Assembly (NCBI GenBank): GCA_003258735.1
Contig: QHME01000002.1
Location: forward strand, 1-64,000
DNA length: 64,000 nucleotides
Reading direction: 5' to 3'
Source: Candidatus Melainabacteria bacterium
GTDB taxonomy: Bacteria > Cyanobacteriota > Vampirovibrionia > Gastranaerophilales > Gastranaerophilaceae
Shown: one piece after another, positions 7,224 to 16,288 of the stretch
How positions within the stretch are numbered: the first letter of the stretch is position 1
Layout of the letters: each line of letters starts with the position of its first letter
Notes under the pieces: model-generated
Databases searched by the model: none
The model's input: only the letters and a program-made list of their open reading frames with translations
Told to the model about the DNA's origin: nothing
Made by a program: the position numbers and the translations under genes

Positions 7224-7517
7224 ATGATTAATCAAGTAGCATTTACCGGAAAAAACACTTTAATAAATTCATTTAAAGAATTTTCAACAGAAAAAGCACA
7301 TGAATACCTAAATGGTGGTGCTGTTATGCCAAAAGTAAAAAAAGAAGTTTCAAATGTAAGTTACGCAAGCCCATTTCAATCAATTGGCGATGCTGCAAAA
7401 GTTGTTAGGGATACTATTGCAACAGAAGCTGATGCAGCTAACTATGCATTATCACATGGTACTCCTAAATCAGCCCTTTCTGCTGATGCATTGAAACATG
7501 TTAATTACTTAGCATAA
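7224..7517 (+). CDS. Hypothetical protein with N-terminal VAFTGK motif (97 aa)
   Basis: A 97-residue soluble protein beginning MINQVAFTGKN. Short proteins that start with a hydrophobic residue pair followed by F-T-G/F-R-A recur in this window (7598, 59189), and I recall such N-termini as common in Gastranaerophilales; the meaning of the motif is unknown. The rest is rich in Ala, Ser and Asp with likely helices (SIGDAAKVVRDTIATEADAANYA). RBS AAGGA. A strong terminator follows at 7539, so it is a single-gene unit. Confidence 0.65.
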   Translation: MINQVAFTGKNTLINSFKEFSTEKAHEYLNGGAVMPKVKKEVSNVSYASPFQSIGDAAKVVRDTIATEADAANYALSHGTPKSALSADALKHVNYLA

Positions 7518-7538
7518 GTAAGTTCAAATATTTTACTT

Positions 7539-7577
7539 AAACGGATTTTGGTTCTTTGTACCAAAATCCGTTTTTTA
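7539..7577 (+). terminator. Strong intrinsic terminator
   Basis: A 14-base perfect stem (7539-7552 with 7560-7573, core ACGGATTTTGG) has a 7-base loop and is followed by a T-run. Confidence 0.9.
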
Positions 7578-7597
7578 TTACTAAAAATTTTCAACAA

Positions 7598-8317
7598 CTA
7601 CAACCAACTATCATCAATTACTTCTGCCACACGATTATACCAGCGTTCTTGATTCGGTTTTAGAGGTTTTGAGAGAAAGTCAACAAATTTAGGATAATCA
7701 AATCTGTCAAGGGCAATGAAATTAATAACTTTTTGTTGAGATTTATCTTGCTTAGAAAGTGGTGAAAATCCCATTTTCTTGTAAAACCCACAAGCATTTT
7801 TTTCACCTGTCAAAAATACATCAGTGAAACTTGAATTTTTAGAATTTGCATCTAATGTTTTTTGCAACATTTTTTTACCTAAGCTAAAACCTCTGTAAGG
7901 TCTATTTACACAAATTGAATCTATATATAAAGTATAGTCTTTTGAGTTTGGAACTAAATCATATCCGTAAGACAAACACGCACCTTGAATTCTTTTTTGT
8001 TTATCTCGCGCAACAAGCAGGGTTAAATTTCCATCATTATTTTTAAAAAGAGCTTTTAAATTTTTAGCAAAATTTTCTATAACCATATTTAATTCTGATT
8101 TTTTAGTCGGGTCCTTAAAAATTTGCCAATCAGGAGAATTAAAATTTTTACCAAAAAATGCTGCTAAATTTTCAAAAAATCCCTTTTGTATGATATCAAT
8201 CGGTTTAACTTCTTCAAGTGTCAATTTGCCCCATTTTGTATTAACAACACTTGGTTTTATAGGGCAAACTCTTGAAGTGAATTTTGGAGACTGAAAATTT
8301 TGACGATGGATTTCCAT
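7598..8317 (-). CDS. GNAT-family N-acetyltransferase
   Basis: A 239-residue protein whose residues about 75-185 match the GNAT fold: LLVARDKQKRIQGACLSYG (beta 2-3), LYIDSICVNRPYRGFSLGKKML (beta 4 and the acetyl-CoA loop R-x-x-G-x-x-x-G), and the C-terminal GEKNACGFYKKMGFSP. It transfers an acetyl group from acetyl-CoA to an unknown amine. The N-terminus (HRQNFQSPKFTSRVCPIKP) is a polar extension like those on other lineage-specific proteins here. No clear ribosome binding site is seen. It is divergent from the Lrp regulator at 8413. Confidence 0.85.
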   Translation of the reverse strand: MEIHRQNFQSPKFTSRVCPIKPSVVNTKWGKLTLEEVKPIDIIQKGFFENLAAFFGKNFNSPDWQIFKDPTKKSELNMVIENFAKNLKALFKNNDGNLTLLVARDKQKRIQGACLSYGYDLVPNSKDYTLYIDSICVNRPYRGFSLGKKMLQKTLDANSKNSSFTDVFLTGEKNACGFYKKMGFSPLSKQDKSQQKVINFIALDRFDYPKFVDFLSKPLKPNQERWYNRVAEVIDDSWL

Positions 8318-8412
8318 ATTTACAACAAAACCGCTAAATAATATGATTTGCGTATTTTGTATAAAAAAGTTTATTTTTTGTTATAATTATTAAATAAAAT
8401 TTGGAGAGATAT

Positions 8413-8895
8413 ATGAAAGAAGAATTATTATCTATCATTGAAAAAAATAGCAGAATTGATTTCAATGAACTTGCAATCCTACTAGGGGTAACAGAAGAAA
8501 CAGTCTTAGCAGAACTTGAAAAATTAGAAAAAGATGGCGTAATTTGCGGTTATCATACATTGATAAACTGGGAGAAAACATCTATTGAAAAAGTTACCGC
8601 ACTAATAGAAGTCAAGGTAACACCTCAACGAGGACGGGGGTTTGACAATATCGCAGAAAGAATTTATAACTACCCAGAAGTAAAGGCAGTATACCTGATT
8701 TCAGGAGGGTATGACCTGCTTGTAATTTTGGAAGAAAAAACTCTTAAAGAAATTGCTAATTTTGTATCAGACAAATTATCAACTCTTGATAGTGTTCTGA
8801 GCACAGCAACTCATTTTATTCTAAAAAAATACAAAGACCACGGAACAATTTTAAACAAAGCTCAAAAAGATGAAAGAGAGGTTGTTACTCCATGA
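8413..8895 (+). CDS. Lrp/AsnC-family transcriptional regulator
   Basis: A 160-residue protein. Residues 1-50 form the helix-turn-helix (DFNELAILLGVTEETVLAELEKLEKDGVICGYH), and residues 65-145 the RAM ligand-binding domain (VTALIEVKVTPQRGRGFDNIAERI, VYLISGGYDLLVILEE). The upstream TTG at 8401 is in frame, but GGAGAG at 8403-8408 is the ribosome binding site for the ATG at 8413. Its last four bases overlap the aminotransferase start (ATGA), so the two are translationally coupled. Lrp/AsnC regulators next to an aminotransferase often sense its amino acid, which is the likely role here. Confidence 0.92.
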   Translation: MKEELLSIIEKNSRIDFNELAILLGVTEETVLAELEKLEKDGVICGYHTLINWEKTSIEKVTALIEVKVTPQRGRGFDNIAERIYNYPEVKAVYLISGGYDLLVILEEKTLKEIANFVSDKLSTLDSVLSTATHFILKKYKDHGTILNKAQKDEREVVTP

Positions 8896-10058
8896 GGAAT
8901 TTCCTTTCTGACAAAGTAATAAATATTAAACCTTCAGGTATCAGAAAGTTTTTTGATATCGTAAGCGAAATGAAAGATGCGATTTCTCTAGGGGTTGGCG
9001 AACCTGATTTTGATACCCCTTGGCATATCAGAGACGAGGGCATCTACGCATTTGAGCGTGGAAAAACTTTTTACACCTCAAATGCAGGACTAAAAGACTT
9101 ACGTACAGAAATTTCCAATTATATTAATAGAACTCAAGGAGTTAAATATGACCCAAATGGTGAAATAATTGTTACTGTTGGAGGGTCTGAAGCTATTGAT
9201 ATCGGACTTCGTGCAATAATAAATGCCAATGATGAGGTTATTATTCCTCAACCGTCTTATGTTTCGTATGAACCTTGTGCAATTTTAGCCGATGCCAAAC
9301 CGGTAATAATAAATTTAAAAGCTGAAAACGAGTTTAGATTAACACCGGAAGAATTGCTAGGCGCAATCACTGACAAAACAAAAGTTTTAATTTTGCCTTA
9401 TCCGAATAATCCGACAGGTGCAATTATGGAAAAGGAAGATTTAGAAAAAATCGCCAAAATTATTATTGAAAAAGACCTTTTAGTTATGTCAGATGAAATT
9501 TATTCAGCCTTGACATACAAAGATAAGCATATCTCAATAGCATCAATTGATGGAATGAAAGAACGCACAATCTTGATTAACGGTTTTTCTAAAGCTTATG
9601 CAATGACAGGTTGGCGACTTGGTTATGCTTGCGGTCCAAAAGATATAATTAAGCAAATGACTAAAATTCACCAGTTTGCAATTATGTGTGCCCCAACAAC
9701 AAGTCAATATGCCGCAATTGAAGCCCTTAGACATGGGGATGAAGATGTTGAAAACATGCGTAGATCATACAATCAGCGTCGCAGATACCTTATGCACGAA
9801 TTTAAAGAAATGGGGCTGGAGTGTTTTGAACCGTTTGGAGCATTTTATGTCTTTCCTTGCATAAAAGAGTTTGGAATGACAAGCGAAGAATTTGCAACAA
9901 GATTTTTAAAAGAAGAAAAGGTTGCGGTTGTGCCAGGAACGGCATTTGGTGATTGTGGAGAAGGTTATTTGAGGATTTCTTATGCATATTCTATTGATAA
10001 TCTAAAAATTGCAATCGAAAGACTAAAGCATTTTATAACTAAACTCAGAAATAAATAA
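8892..10058 (+). CDS. Class I/II PLP-dependent aminotransferase
   Basis: A 388-residue fold-type I aminotransferase of the aspartate/alanine group. Visible motifs: GVGEPDFDTPWHIRD near the N-terminus, YPNNPTGAIM, SDEIYSAL, and the PLP-binding lysine in FSKAYAMTGWRLGY (Lys234), plus the C-terminal LRISYAYS with the substrate-carboxylate Arg. It moves an amino group between an amino acid and 2-oxoglutarate. The substrate is uncertain (aspartate, alanine or aromatic). It overlaps the Lrp-type regulator by four bases. A weak hairpin at 10072 follows. Confidence 0.93.
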   Translation: MRNFLSDKVINIKPSGIRKFFDIVSEMKDAISLGVGEPDFDTPWHIRDEGIYAFERGKTFYTSNAGLKDLRTEISNYINRTQGVKYDPNGEIIVTVGGSEAIDIGLRAIINANDEVIIPQPSYVSYEPCAILADAKPVIINLKAENEFRLTPEELLGAITDKTKVLILPYPNNPTGAIMEKEDLEKIAKIIIEKDLLVMSDEIYSALTYKDKHISIASIDGMKERTILINGFSKAYAMTGWRLGYACGPKDIIKQMTKIHQFAIMCAPTTSQYAAIEALRHGDEDVENMRRSYNQRRRYLMHEFKEMGLECFEPFGAFYVFPCIKEFGMTSEEFATRFLKEEKVAVVPGTAFGDCGEGYLRISYAYSIDNLKIAIERLKHFITKLRNK

Positions 10059-10071
10059 TTAAACAACAAAT

Positions 10072-10107
10072 ATATCCCCTATCCTAACTACCAAGGTGGG
10101 GGATATT
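10072..10107 (+). terminator. Hairpin after aminotransferase
   Basis: ATATCCCC (10072-10079) pairs with GGGGATAT (10099-10106), with a long loop, followed by TTTCT. Moderate support as a terminator. Confidence 0.45.
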
Positions 10108-10132
10108 TCTAATGTAATTTCAGGGTTAAATA

Positions 10133-10696
10133 ATGAATATCATGAAAAAATATTTACTTAATTATTTAATTTTATTTGTTTGTTGTTTTATTTTATTGCA
10201 AAGCGTGAATGCCGAAAATATTCATTTTAATAACGATATTTATGATTTGCAATATTCAAACACAACCACTAAAACAAAGGTAACTGAAAATGAATATTTC
10301 AAGCCGAAAGAAAATAAAGATTATTGGACAAGCTTGATTGGAATTTATTATTATCCTGAAGTTTCTAATCCTTTGAAATTTGCCTCAGATACTGATAAAC
10401 GAATTGAATCAAAAGAAAATTTTCTACTATTAAAATTTGTCCAAAACAAAAAGCAAGATATTGCAGTAATCAGTTATTTAGAAAATATTGCACAAAATGA
10501 TAAAACGTATTTTATTTATAACATCTATAAATATGAAAAACATCCGAAAAAAGGAATGATGGTTTTGCGCTTTGCAAAAAAATATGTATTTAACACAAAA
10601 GATGAAATTACTAAAATCGGACACGAAGTGAAAGCTATAAACGATGAATATATGGAGAAAATTATAGTTTCTCCGATTCCACCTGTGGTTAAGTAA
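10133..10696 (+). CDS. Hypothetical secreted protein (187 aa)
   Basis: The N-terminus has a clear signal peptide (KKYLLNYLILFVCCFILLQSVNA, cleavage after VNA). The mature part of about 160 residues is rich in Lys, Asn and aromatic residues (DYWTSLIGIYYYPEVSNPLKFASD, FLLLKFVQNKKQDIAVISYL), suggesting a beta-rich periplasmic domain. Two starts are possible (10133 or the ATGAAAAAA at 10142). No family is recognised. It stands alone between the aminotransferase and the convergent gene at 10785. Confidence 0.7.
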   Translation: MNIMKKYLLNYLILFVCCFILLQSVNAENIHFNNDIYDLQYSNTTTKTKVTENEYFKPKENKDYWTSLIGIYYYPEVSNPLKFASDTDKRIESKENFLLLKFVQNKKQDIAVISYLENIAQNDKTYFIYNIYKYEKHPKKGMMVLRFAKKYVFNTKDEITKIGHEVKAINDEYMEKIIVSPIPPVVK

Positions 10697-10784
10697 TAGA
10701 AAAAGACAGTTGCAATATGTTCATAAAAAATAAGAAGTTAGGAATACAATAAGACAAGTTATTAAATAACTTTATCTCACTGCA

Positions 10785-12878
10785 CTAGTTTGAAAACATT
10801 GCAAAAGTCTTTTCAATACTCTTTGAAATTAAACTTTTTACGGTGTCGTATTCTGTTGATAATGATGAAATCTCAGCATCCAGTTGTTTTGTTTTTAAGT
10901 CAATTGAATCTTCTTTGTATGTCAATTCAGCTTTCTTAGAAGTAAATTCAGCTTCTGCTCTTGCAATTGCATCTTTATCAGAAACTTCAACAACATAACC
11001 TGTTTCATTATACCTTGTTTGATAATAATAACCATCATTATTCAATGAACTCATTGAATAGTTACCATTTTTGATTGCATTTTCAAGATATTTAGAATCA
11101 TCTATTGATGCATCCTCTCTCCAGCCGTGTTCTAGGATGTTGTTATAAACTTCATCAAAGAAATCTGCAGATTTTTTATCAGCTTCAGTTACAGAATCTT
11201 CATCATCTTGTCCAATGTATGTGTAACCTGAGTTGTCTGTAACATATTGAGATGTTTCAACGCTCTTACCGACAACATAAGGTGAATCTGCACCGGTAAG
11301 TGAATTTTCATAATATGTTAAGAATGAATTTAACATATTAGTAAGACTGACTGCACAATATGTACCTTTACCGTCATTTTCGTTGTCAGAACCAATTCGG
11401 TTATAATCAACAGCGTTTTGATAAGCTGAGTTATCTACAGTTGATTTATCGCTTGTTCTATTACCTGTACGCTCAACAGCTTTTGTATTCAAATATGTTG
11501 CAATAACCATATCATAAGCGAATTTTAAAGCCTTTGCTGATGCTTCATCAACATTCAACCCTTGACCAGTCAAATCTTCGCTCTTTGAATAACCAAATAC
11601 GCCAACAATTGAATTTAACAATTCAACTACTTGTTGTTTAAATGCTGTAAGGTCGGTGTTATTAGACATCAATACAACTTGATTAGATAAAATATCACCA
11701 ATAGAAATTGAAGAAATTTCATCAGCATAGTGATTGATTACGCCATTTTCAACAACGCTGAATGTTTTACCGCCATTCTTATCTGAGGCTAATGAGTTTG
11801 CAGAAGTGTTGAATGTATCTTTGAAATCAACACCACCAGCAGTATGAGCCTCTTCATAAGTATCTAAATCTGATTGAAGTTGAGTTTTGATATTGTTTAA
11901 TGCTGTAGTTTTATTGAAACTTGCTGTTTGTTCTTTTCCATCAGCATCCTTATATGTATAAGTGATATTACCCTTATCATCTGCTTTTGTAGTTTGAATA
12001 TATGATGCTTGAGTAATCAATTCATCAAACTTTTTAATGTCCGCATCATACTTGGCACGTTTTTCTGTATCAGTAGAGTCAGGTGCCGGATTTGCACTCA
12101 TATAATTTGCTTTATCACGTTTCAATTGATTAACAATATCATCAGTGATATTACCTGTTTGAGCCTTTGATACCAGTTTTTGCAATCTGCTTGTTTCTTC
12201 TGTATATTCTTTTTTAGTTGTTTTACCATTTGCAGAAACTTTTGCCCAGTCAATTGTTTTTTGACCAATTGCACTACTATTGATAATATCAGACAAAGTC
12301 ATCGCTGCAACTGAGTTTTTGTTCTTCGGAATAGCACCCATGCCAGCTGCAGGGTTCCAATCAACACCAGAAGTTGCAGTAGTTGGATTTGTCTTAAATG
12401 TAATTTTGTTATTTGCAGCAGTTTTATCTGTATCAACCTCATAATCAGTTCTTGTAATAGCTTTTGAAGTTGTATCAGTGATTAAACCTTGGTAAGATAA
12501 AGCCGCAATAAATTTGTCTCTTGAATCTTGAGAACCGATACCACCTGCTTTAGAAATACCTGCAGCTTTTGCAGCAGCAGCATATTCTGAGTTCAATACA
12601 ATTGCACCTGATGCTGTTGTAACCATATATGGATTGTAATCGTTTGCCACAGATGGAGTCATCAATAATCCGTAAGACATACTAAAATCACCATCAACAG
12701 CATCATTTGACCACATCAATTTTGTTGCATTCATCGCATTTGAATACTCAGTTGAGATGTCAGACAACTGATTTGTTATCTCAAGCTTTTGCTGAGCTAA
12801 CTCAGTTGATTTGTATTCACAATCAGCCTTTCTAGCAGTTATACATAAAAATCTAGCTTGTGAAGCTGCCAATCCCAT
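10785..12878 (-). CDS. Large MGLAASQAR-type protein with terminal coiled coils
   Basis: A protein of about 697 residues. The N-terminus reads MGLAASQARFLCITARKADC followed by a heptad-rich helix (ELAQQKLEITNQLSDISTEYSNAM), and the C-terminus is another long helix (KTKQLDAEISSLSTEYDTVKSLISKSIEK); the middle is Thr/Asn/Asp-rich. This layout, helical ends with a variable centre, resembles flagellin/hook-associated or other self-assembling secreted proteins, but no flagellar genes are nearby. An upstream ATG at 12923 is in frame, but AAAGGA at 12888-12893 sits nine bases before 12878, and the product then begins with the conserved motif. No classical signal peptide. Function unknown. Confidence 0.7.
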   Translation of the reverse strand: MGLAASQARFLCITARKADCEYKSTELAQQKLEITNQLSDISTEYSNAMNATKLMWSNDAVDGDFSMSYGLLMTPSVANDYNPYMVTTASGAIVLNSEYAAAAKAAGISKAGGIGSQDSRDKFIAALSYQGLITDTTSKAITRTDYEVDTDKTAANNKITFKTNPTTATSGVDWNPAAGMGAIPKNKNSVAAMTLSDIINSSAIGQKTIDWAKVSANGKTTKKEYTEETSRLQKLVSKAQTGNITDDIVNQLKRDKANYMSANPAPDSTDTEKRAKYDADIKKFDELITQASYIQTTKADDKGNITYTYKDADGKEQTASFNKTTALNNIKTQLQSDLDTYEEAHTAGGVDFKDTFNTSANSLASDKNGGKTFSVVENGVINHYADEISSISIGDILSNQVVLMSNNTDLTAFKQQVVELLNSIVGVFGYSKSEDLTGQGLNVDEASAKALKFAYDMVIATYLNTKAVERTGNRTSDKSTVDNSAYQNAVDYNRIGSDNENDGKGTYCAVSLTNMLNSFLTYYENSLTGADSPYVVGKSVETSQYVTDNSGYTYIGQDDEDSVTEADKKSADFFDEVYNNILEHGWREDASIDDSKYLENAIKNGNYSMSSLNNDGYYYQTRYNETGYVVEVSDKDAIARAEAEFTSKKAELTYKEDSIDLKTKQLDAEISSLSTEYDTVKSLISKSIEKTFAMFSN

Positions 12879-13005
12879 TTTTCGTAATCCTTTCGACATG
12901 TAGTCATTCGTTTGCTTAACCATGTTTACGGCATTTTGAAGCGAAACTTTAAGGATTTAGAGGACTCTTGTAATAATTCGTTACAATTAATGTTTTTTAG
13001 AAAAG

Positions 13006-13590
13006 CTACTTCAAATCAATAATTGTGTAAGCATTAAAATCCATTGAACCAAATATAACCTTAATTTTATTTTCACCTTCAGGAATCCATTTGGCAAAAG
13101 TTATTGTATCTTCATCAAAATCGTCTGTTGTTTCTATTGCAGGGAATTGCGCCATCAAATATTGAGCTTGATAAAATTTTAAAACAATTGACCCATCGTC
13201 ATTTTTTTCGCCTTTAACCTGATAATGCCCAACAGGTAGCACACCATCACCAACCGCAAGCTCTACAGGGATACACACAACAGGCAAGCTATCTTTGTTT
13301 GATTGCTCATTTATAACTTCTGTCTCATTGCTTTGACTAAATTCTTCACCTTTTGGAACAGTTCTTTTTTTGAACAACCCACCTTTATTTTGCTTTTCTT
13401 TCAGTTTATCAATTGTTTTGTTAAATTCTTCATCAGAGACACCTTTTTTATTCTGCCCATAAAAATCTTGGCTATTATTCCAATTGTCCCACAAATCACC
13501 TGTCGATGGCATATCAACATCATCTGCCATCACACAAGTACCCAATAGGGATAGACAAATTATTGCTAAAAAGGTAAAAAACTTTTTCAT
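13006..13590 (-). CDS. Hypothetical secreted protein (194 aa)
   Basis: The signal peptide MKKFFTFLAIICLSLLGTCVMA is followed by an acidic, low-complexity linker and, from about residue 100, a compact domain (VVCIPVELAVGDGVLPVGHYQVKGE, IVLKFYQAQYLMAQFPAIETTDDFD, ENKIKVIFGSMDFNAYTIIDL) with alternating beta pattern. It is therefore periplasmic or surface-located. No ribosome binding site precedes the ATG, and TATTAT lies six bases upstream, suggesting a leaderless message. No family is recognised. Confidence 0.7.
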   Translation of the reverse strand: MKKFFTFLAIICLSLLGTCVMADDVDMPSTGDLWDNWNNSQDFYGQNKKGVSDEEFNKTIDKLKEKQNKGGLFKKRTVPKGEEFSQSNETEVINEQSNKDSLPVVCIPVELAVGDGVLPVGHYQVKGEKNDDGSIVLKFYQAQYLMAQFPAIETTDDFDEDTITFAKWIPEGENKIKVIFGSMDFNAYTIIDLK

Positions 13591-13596
13591 ACTTAT

Positions 13597-13624
13597 ATAA
13601 TAATAAATTTACTCAAAAAGTAAA
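13597..13624 (-). promoter_or_regulatory. Leaderless-type promoter of secreted protein gene
   Basis: On the minus strand TATTAT (13602-13597) ends six bases before the ATG at 13590. TTTACT (13624-13619) is a possible -35 at 16 bases. Confidence 0.4.
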
Positions 13625-13658
13625 CCGAATATTTAGATGAATTGAATGGGGCGCGTTA

Positions 13659-13733
13659 TGTCATTCTGGAAGCTTAGAAAATTGGAGTGAGCTTTGCGAA
13701 CACATAAGTTTCTTGCTGTTCAGAATCTCTAAC
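13659..13733. repeat. Palindromic intergenic repeat, copy B
   Basis: TGTCATTCTGG...AGCTTAGAAAATTGG through CTTGCTGTTCAGAATCTCTAAC is closely related to 35597-35672 and, inverted, to 2331-2400. The ends CATTCTG and CAGAATC are inverted. Confidence 0.7.
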
Positions 13734-13769
13734 CGACCACTTTTGTCTTAGGAATAGTCTAATGGAAAC

Positions 13770-15002
13770 CTACTTCGTATACTTTCTGCCGACAAGTTCA
13801 TCTGGCAAAAATTGCTGCTCAGCATCAGGCGCAGCATGAGTATACACATATCCAACTCCAAATCCGTATTTGGATGCATCTTTATAATGAGAATCTCTCA
13901 AATGCATTGGTGGCGCAAAATCTTTTCCATTTGTAATATCAGAAATTGCATCATCTATAGCACAAATTGCCTCATTTGATTTTGGAGCTTTGGCAACATA
14001 AATTACAGCTTGCGCAAGTGGTATCCGTCCTTCCGGCAAGCCCAAAAGTTCTACCGCGCGATATGCATTCACCGCAATATTAAACGCATTTGGATCTGCA
14101 TTACCGATATCTTCTGATGCGCATACAATAAGTCTTCTAGCAATAAACCTTGGATCTTCACCAGCTACAATCATTTTGGCAAGATAATAAATTGCCGCAT
14201 CAGGGTCACTTCCCCTAAGACTTTTTTGAAAAGCTGATGCACAGTCGTAATGCTCTTGTCTTGAATATCTTGTATTCCGTTGTTGACAAATCTCTTCAAT
14301 AGTTTTTACGGTTAAAATTCTTTTATTATCTCTTAAATCACTTGCAAAATAAGCATTCTCCGTAATATTAAGAGCATAACGAGCATCCCCTCGTGCAAGA
14401 TTTATGATAAAATCCAAAACGCCACTTTCACATTCCATCAGGGTGTAATTAGTCGCAAGGTAAGAAAATCCACGTTTGATAATTTTTGCCATACTCTCAT
14501 CATCAATTGAGTTAAGCCTAATCACTTGTAATCTTGATAGCAATGCAGGAACAACTTGGAACGACGGATTTTCAGTTGTTGAACCAATCAAAAACAGTGT
14601 ACCATTTTCTAGATGCGGTAACAGAGCATCTTGTTGAGTCTTTGAATATCTGTGAATTTCATCAATAAACAAAATTGTTTTTACACCTGAGCGTAAATTC
14701 TCTTTTGCCTTATCTACAGCATCTTTGATATCCTTTACCCCTGATGTCACTGCAGAAATTTCAATAAATGCAGCATTTGTTTTTGTAGCAATTAGTCTTG
14801 CCAAAGTTGTTTTGCCACACCCTGGAGTTCCCCATAAAATCAAAGAAAACAACCTATTTGTTTTTAACAAATTTAATAGCGGACTGCGAGAAGAAATAAC
14901 ATTACTTTGTCCTAAAAAATCTTCCAATGTCTTTGGTCGCAAAATTTCTGCAAGCGGTATCTGTTTATTTTGATTTTCAAGTTCCGTAAATAAATTATTC
15001 AT
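13770..15002 (-). CDS. rarA: Replication-associated recombination protein A (RarA/MgsA)
   Basis: A 410-residue AAA+ ATPase of the clamp-loader clade, acting at stalled replication forks. Motifs: LRPKTLEDFLGQ at residues 21-31, Walker A GTPGCGKTT (58-66), Walker [13 protein letters not shown] (near 110), sensor 1 GSTTENPSFQ, and the C-terminal MgsA-type domain (LRGSDPDAAIYYLAKM, AGEDPRFIARRL, MHLRDSHYKDASKYGFGVGY). Length is normal (about 400-450). There is no Shine-Dalgarno sequence, but a strong extended -10 lies six bases before the ATG, so it is probably leaderless. It is divergent from the solute-binding protein gene, with 47 bases between. Confidence 0.95.
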   Translation of the reverse strand: MNNLFTELENQNKQIPLAEILRPKTLEDFLGQSNVISSRSPLLNLLKTNRLFSLILWGTPGCGKTTLARLIATKTNAAFIEISAVTSGVKDIKDAVDKAKENLRSGVKTILFIDEIHRYSKTQQDALLPHLENGTLFLIGSTTENPSFQVVPALLSRLQVIRLNSIDDESMAKIIKRGFSYLATNYTLMECESGVLDFIINLARGDARYALNITENAYFASDLRDNKRILTVKTIEEICQQRNTRYSRQEHYDCASAFQKSLRGSDPDAAIYYLAKMIVAGEDPRFIARRLIVCASEDIGNADPNAFNIAVNAYRAVELLGLPEGRIPLAQAVIYVAKAPKSNEAICAIDDAISDITNGKDFAPPMHLRDSHYKDASKYGFGVGYVYTHAAPDAEQQFLPDELVGRKYTK

Positions 15003-15008
15003 AGTATA

Positions 15009-15037
15009 ATTATAACAGGGGTAAAGTTATTTTACAA
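15009..15037 (-). promoter_or_regulatory. Promoter of rarA (leaderless type, extended -10)
   Basis: On the minus strand TTGTAA (15037-15032), a 17-base spacer, TGT-TATAAT (-10 at 15014-15009), then six bases to the ATG at 15002. Confidence 0.65.
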
Positions 15038-15049
15038 AGGATTATTAAT

Positions 15050-16273
15050 TTGAATAAAAATTTTTGGATAGTTATAATTTCAACATTTATAATTTTGACA
15101 GGGATATTTTTTGTATTTAATAAAAAACAAGAAAATAACGAAGTTGTCTTTTGGACTTTACAAATGGCTGATTTCGCGCCATATATAAACGGTGTAATTT
15201 CGGATTTTGAAACTGAAAACCCTGAAATAAAAATTAAATGGGTTGATGTTCCGTTTTCAGAAGGCGAAAAACGAACACTGGCATCAGTTTTGAGTGATAA
15301 TCCACCTGATTTAGTGAATCTTAACCCAGATTTTTCTGCAACATTAGCACATAAAGGTGCACTTTATGAAATTCCATCAGAGAAGGTTTCTCAATATAAT
15401 AACGAAATTATGGAATCTTTAAAAACAGATGGTAAATATTATTCTGTTCCATGGTACGCTACAAGTGCCATCACAATTTACAACAAAGATTTAATAAGCA
15501 AATCAGGAATTTCTGTACCAAAAACTTATTCTCAAGTTGCTCAAACAGCACAAGTTGTAAAATCAAAAACAGGAGCATACATTATGCTCCCAAATATCAC
15601 AGAAAACGACACCATTTTGAAAATTTTGAACAAATATGGCACTTCAACTTTTGACAAAATCAATTCAGAAAAAGCCGTTGAAGTCTTAGATATGTTCAAA
15701 TATTTGTATTCAAAAGATTTGATTCCAAAAGAAACCGTAACAATGACATTACAAGAATCTTTAGAAAAATATATGTCGGGAAATATTGCACTTATCAATG
15801 CCGGTGCAAATTTTTTAAATATGATTAAAGAAAATGCGCCATCAACTTATGCAAAAACAGATGTATCACATCAAATTGTCGGAGAACTGGGACAAAATGA
15901 TTTTTCATTAATGAATTTTGTCATCCCTTTGCGCGCAAAACATAAAGATGAGGCTCTAAAATTTGCACTGTTTTTAACAAATGATAAAAATCAACTTGAA
16001 CTTGCAAAAATGACAAATGTCCTTGCTGTGAACGACAAAACTTTAAAAAACGATTTTTATACAAAATATGACAACAATGATTTGATGGCGAAAGCGCGCG
16101 TAATTAGTGCAAAACAGCTTAATAAAATCACTCCGACATACAGAACTCAAAAAAATCAAAAAGATATAAATAACATAATGAATGGTGCTGTTCAAGAAAT
16201 TTTACTCGACAAAGATTCTACACAAAATATTTTGAACAATGCTAACAAATCATGGAAAAATTTAATTGACTAG
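15050..16273 (+). CDS. ABC transporter extracellular solute-binding protein (family 1)
   Basis: A 407-residue protein with an N-terminal membrane segment (FWIVIISTFIILTGIFFVF) lacking a lipobox Cys, so probably an uncleaved anchor. The rest follows the sugar-type family 1 pattern: VVFWTLQMADFAPYINGVISDFE, IKWVDVPFSEGE, PPDLVNLNPDFSATLA, YYSVPWYATSAITIYNKDLI, and the C-terminal DEALKFALFLTNDKNQ. It would deliver a sugar or glycerol-phosphate-like ligand to an ABC permease; no permease is adjacent. The MalK-type ATPase at the right edge is a possible distant partner. TTG start with AAGGA eight bases upstream. Confidence 0.88.
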   Translation: MNKNFWIVIISTFIILTGIFFVFNKKQENNEVVFWTLQMADFAPYINGVISDFETENPEIKIKWVDVPFSEGEKRTLASVLSDNPPDLVNLNPDFSATLAHKGALYEIPSEKVSQYNNEIMESLKTDGKYYSVPWYATSAITIYNKDLISKSGISVPKTYSQVAQTAQVVKSKTGAYIMLPNITENDTILKILNKYGTSTFDKINSEKAVEVLDMFKYLYSKDLIPKETVTMTLQESLEKYMSGNIALINAGANFLNMIKENAPSTYAKTDVSHQIVGELGQNDFSLMNFVIPLRAKHKDEALKFALFLTNDKNQLELAKMTNVLAVNDKTLKNDFYTKYDNNDLMAKARVISAKQLNKITPTYRTQKNQKDINNIMNGAVQEILLDKDSTQNILNNANKSWKNLID

Positions 16274-16288
16274 ATAAGGAGAAAATAA

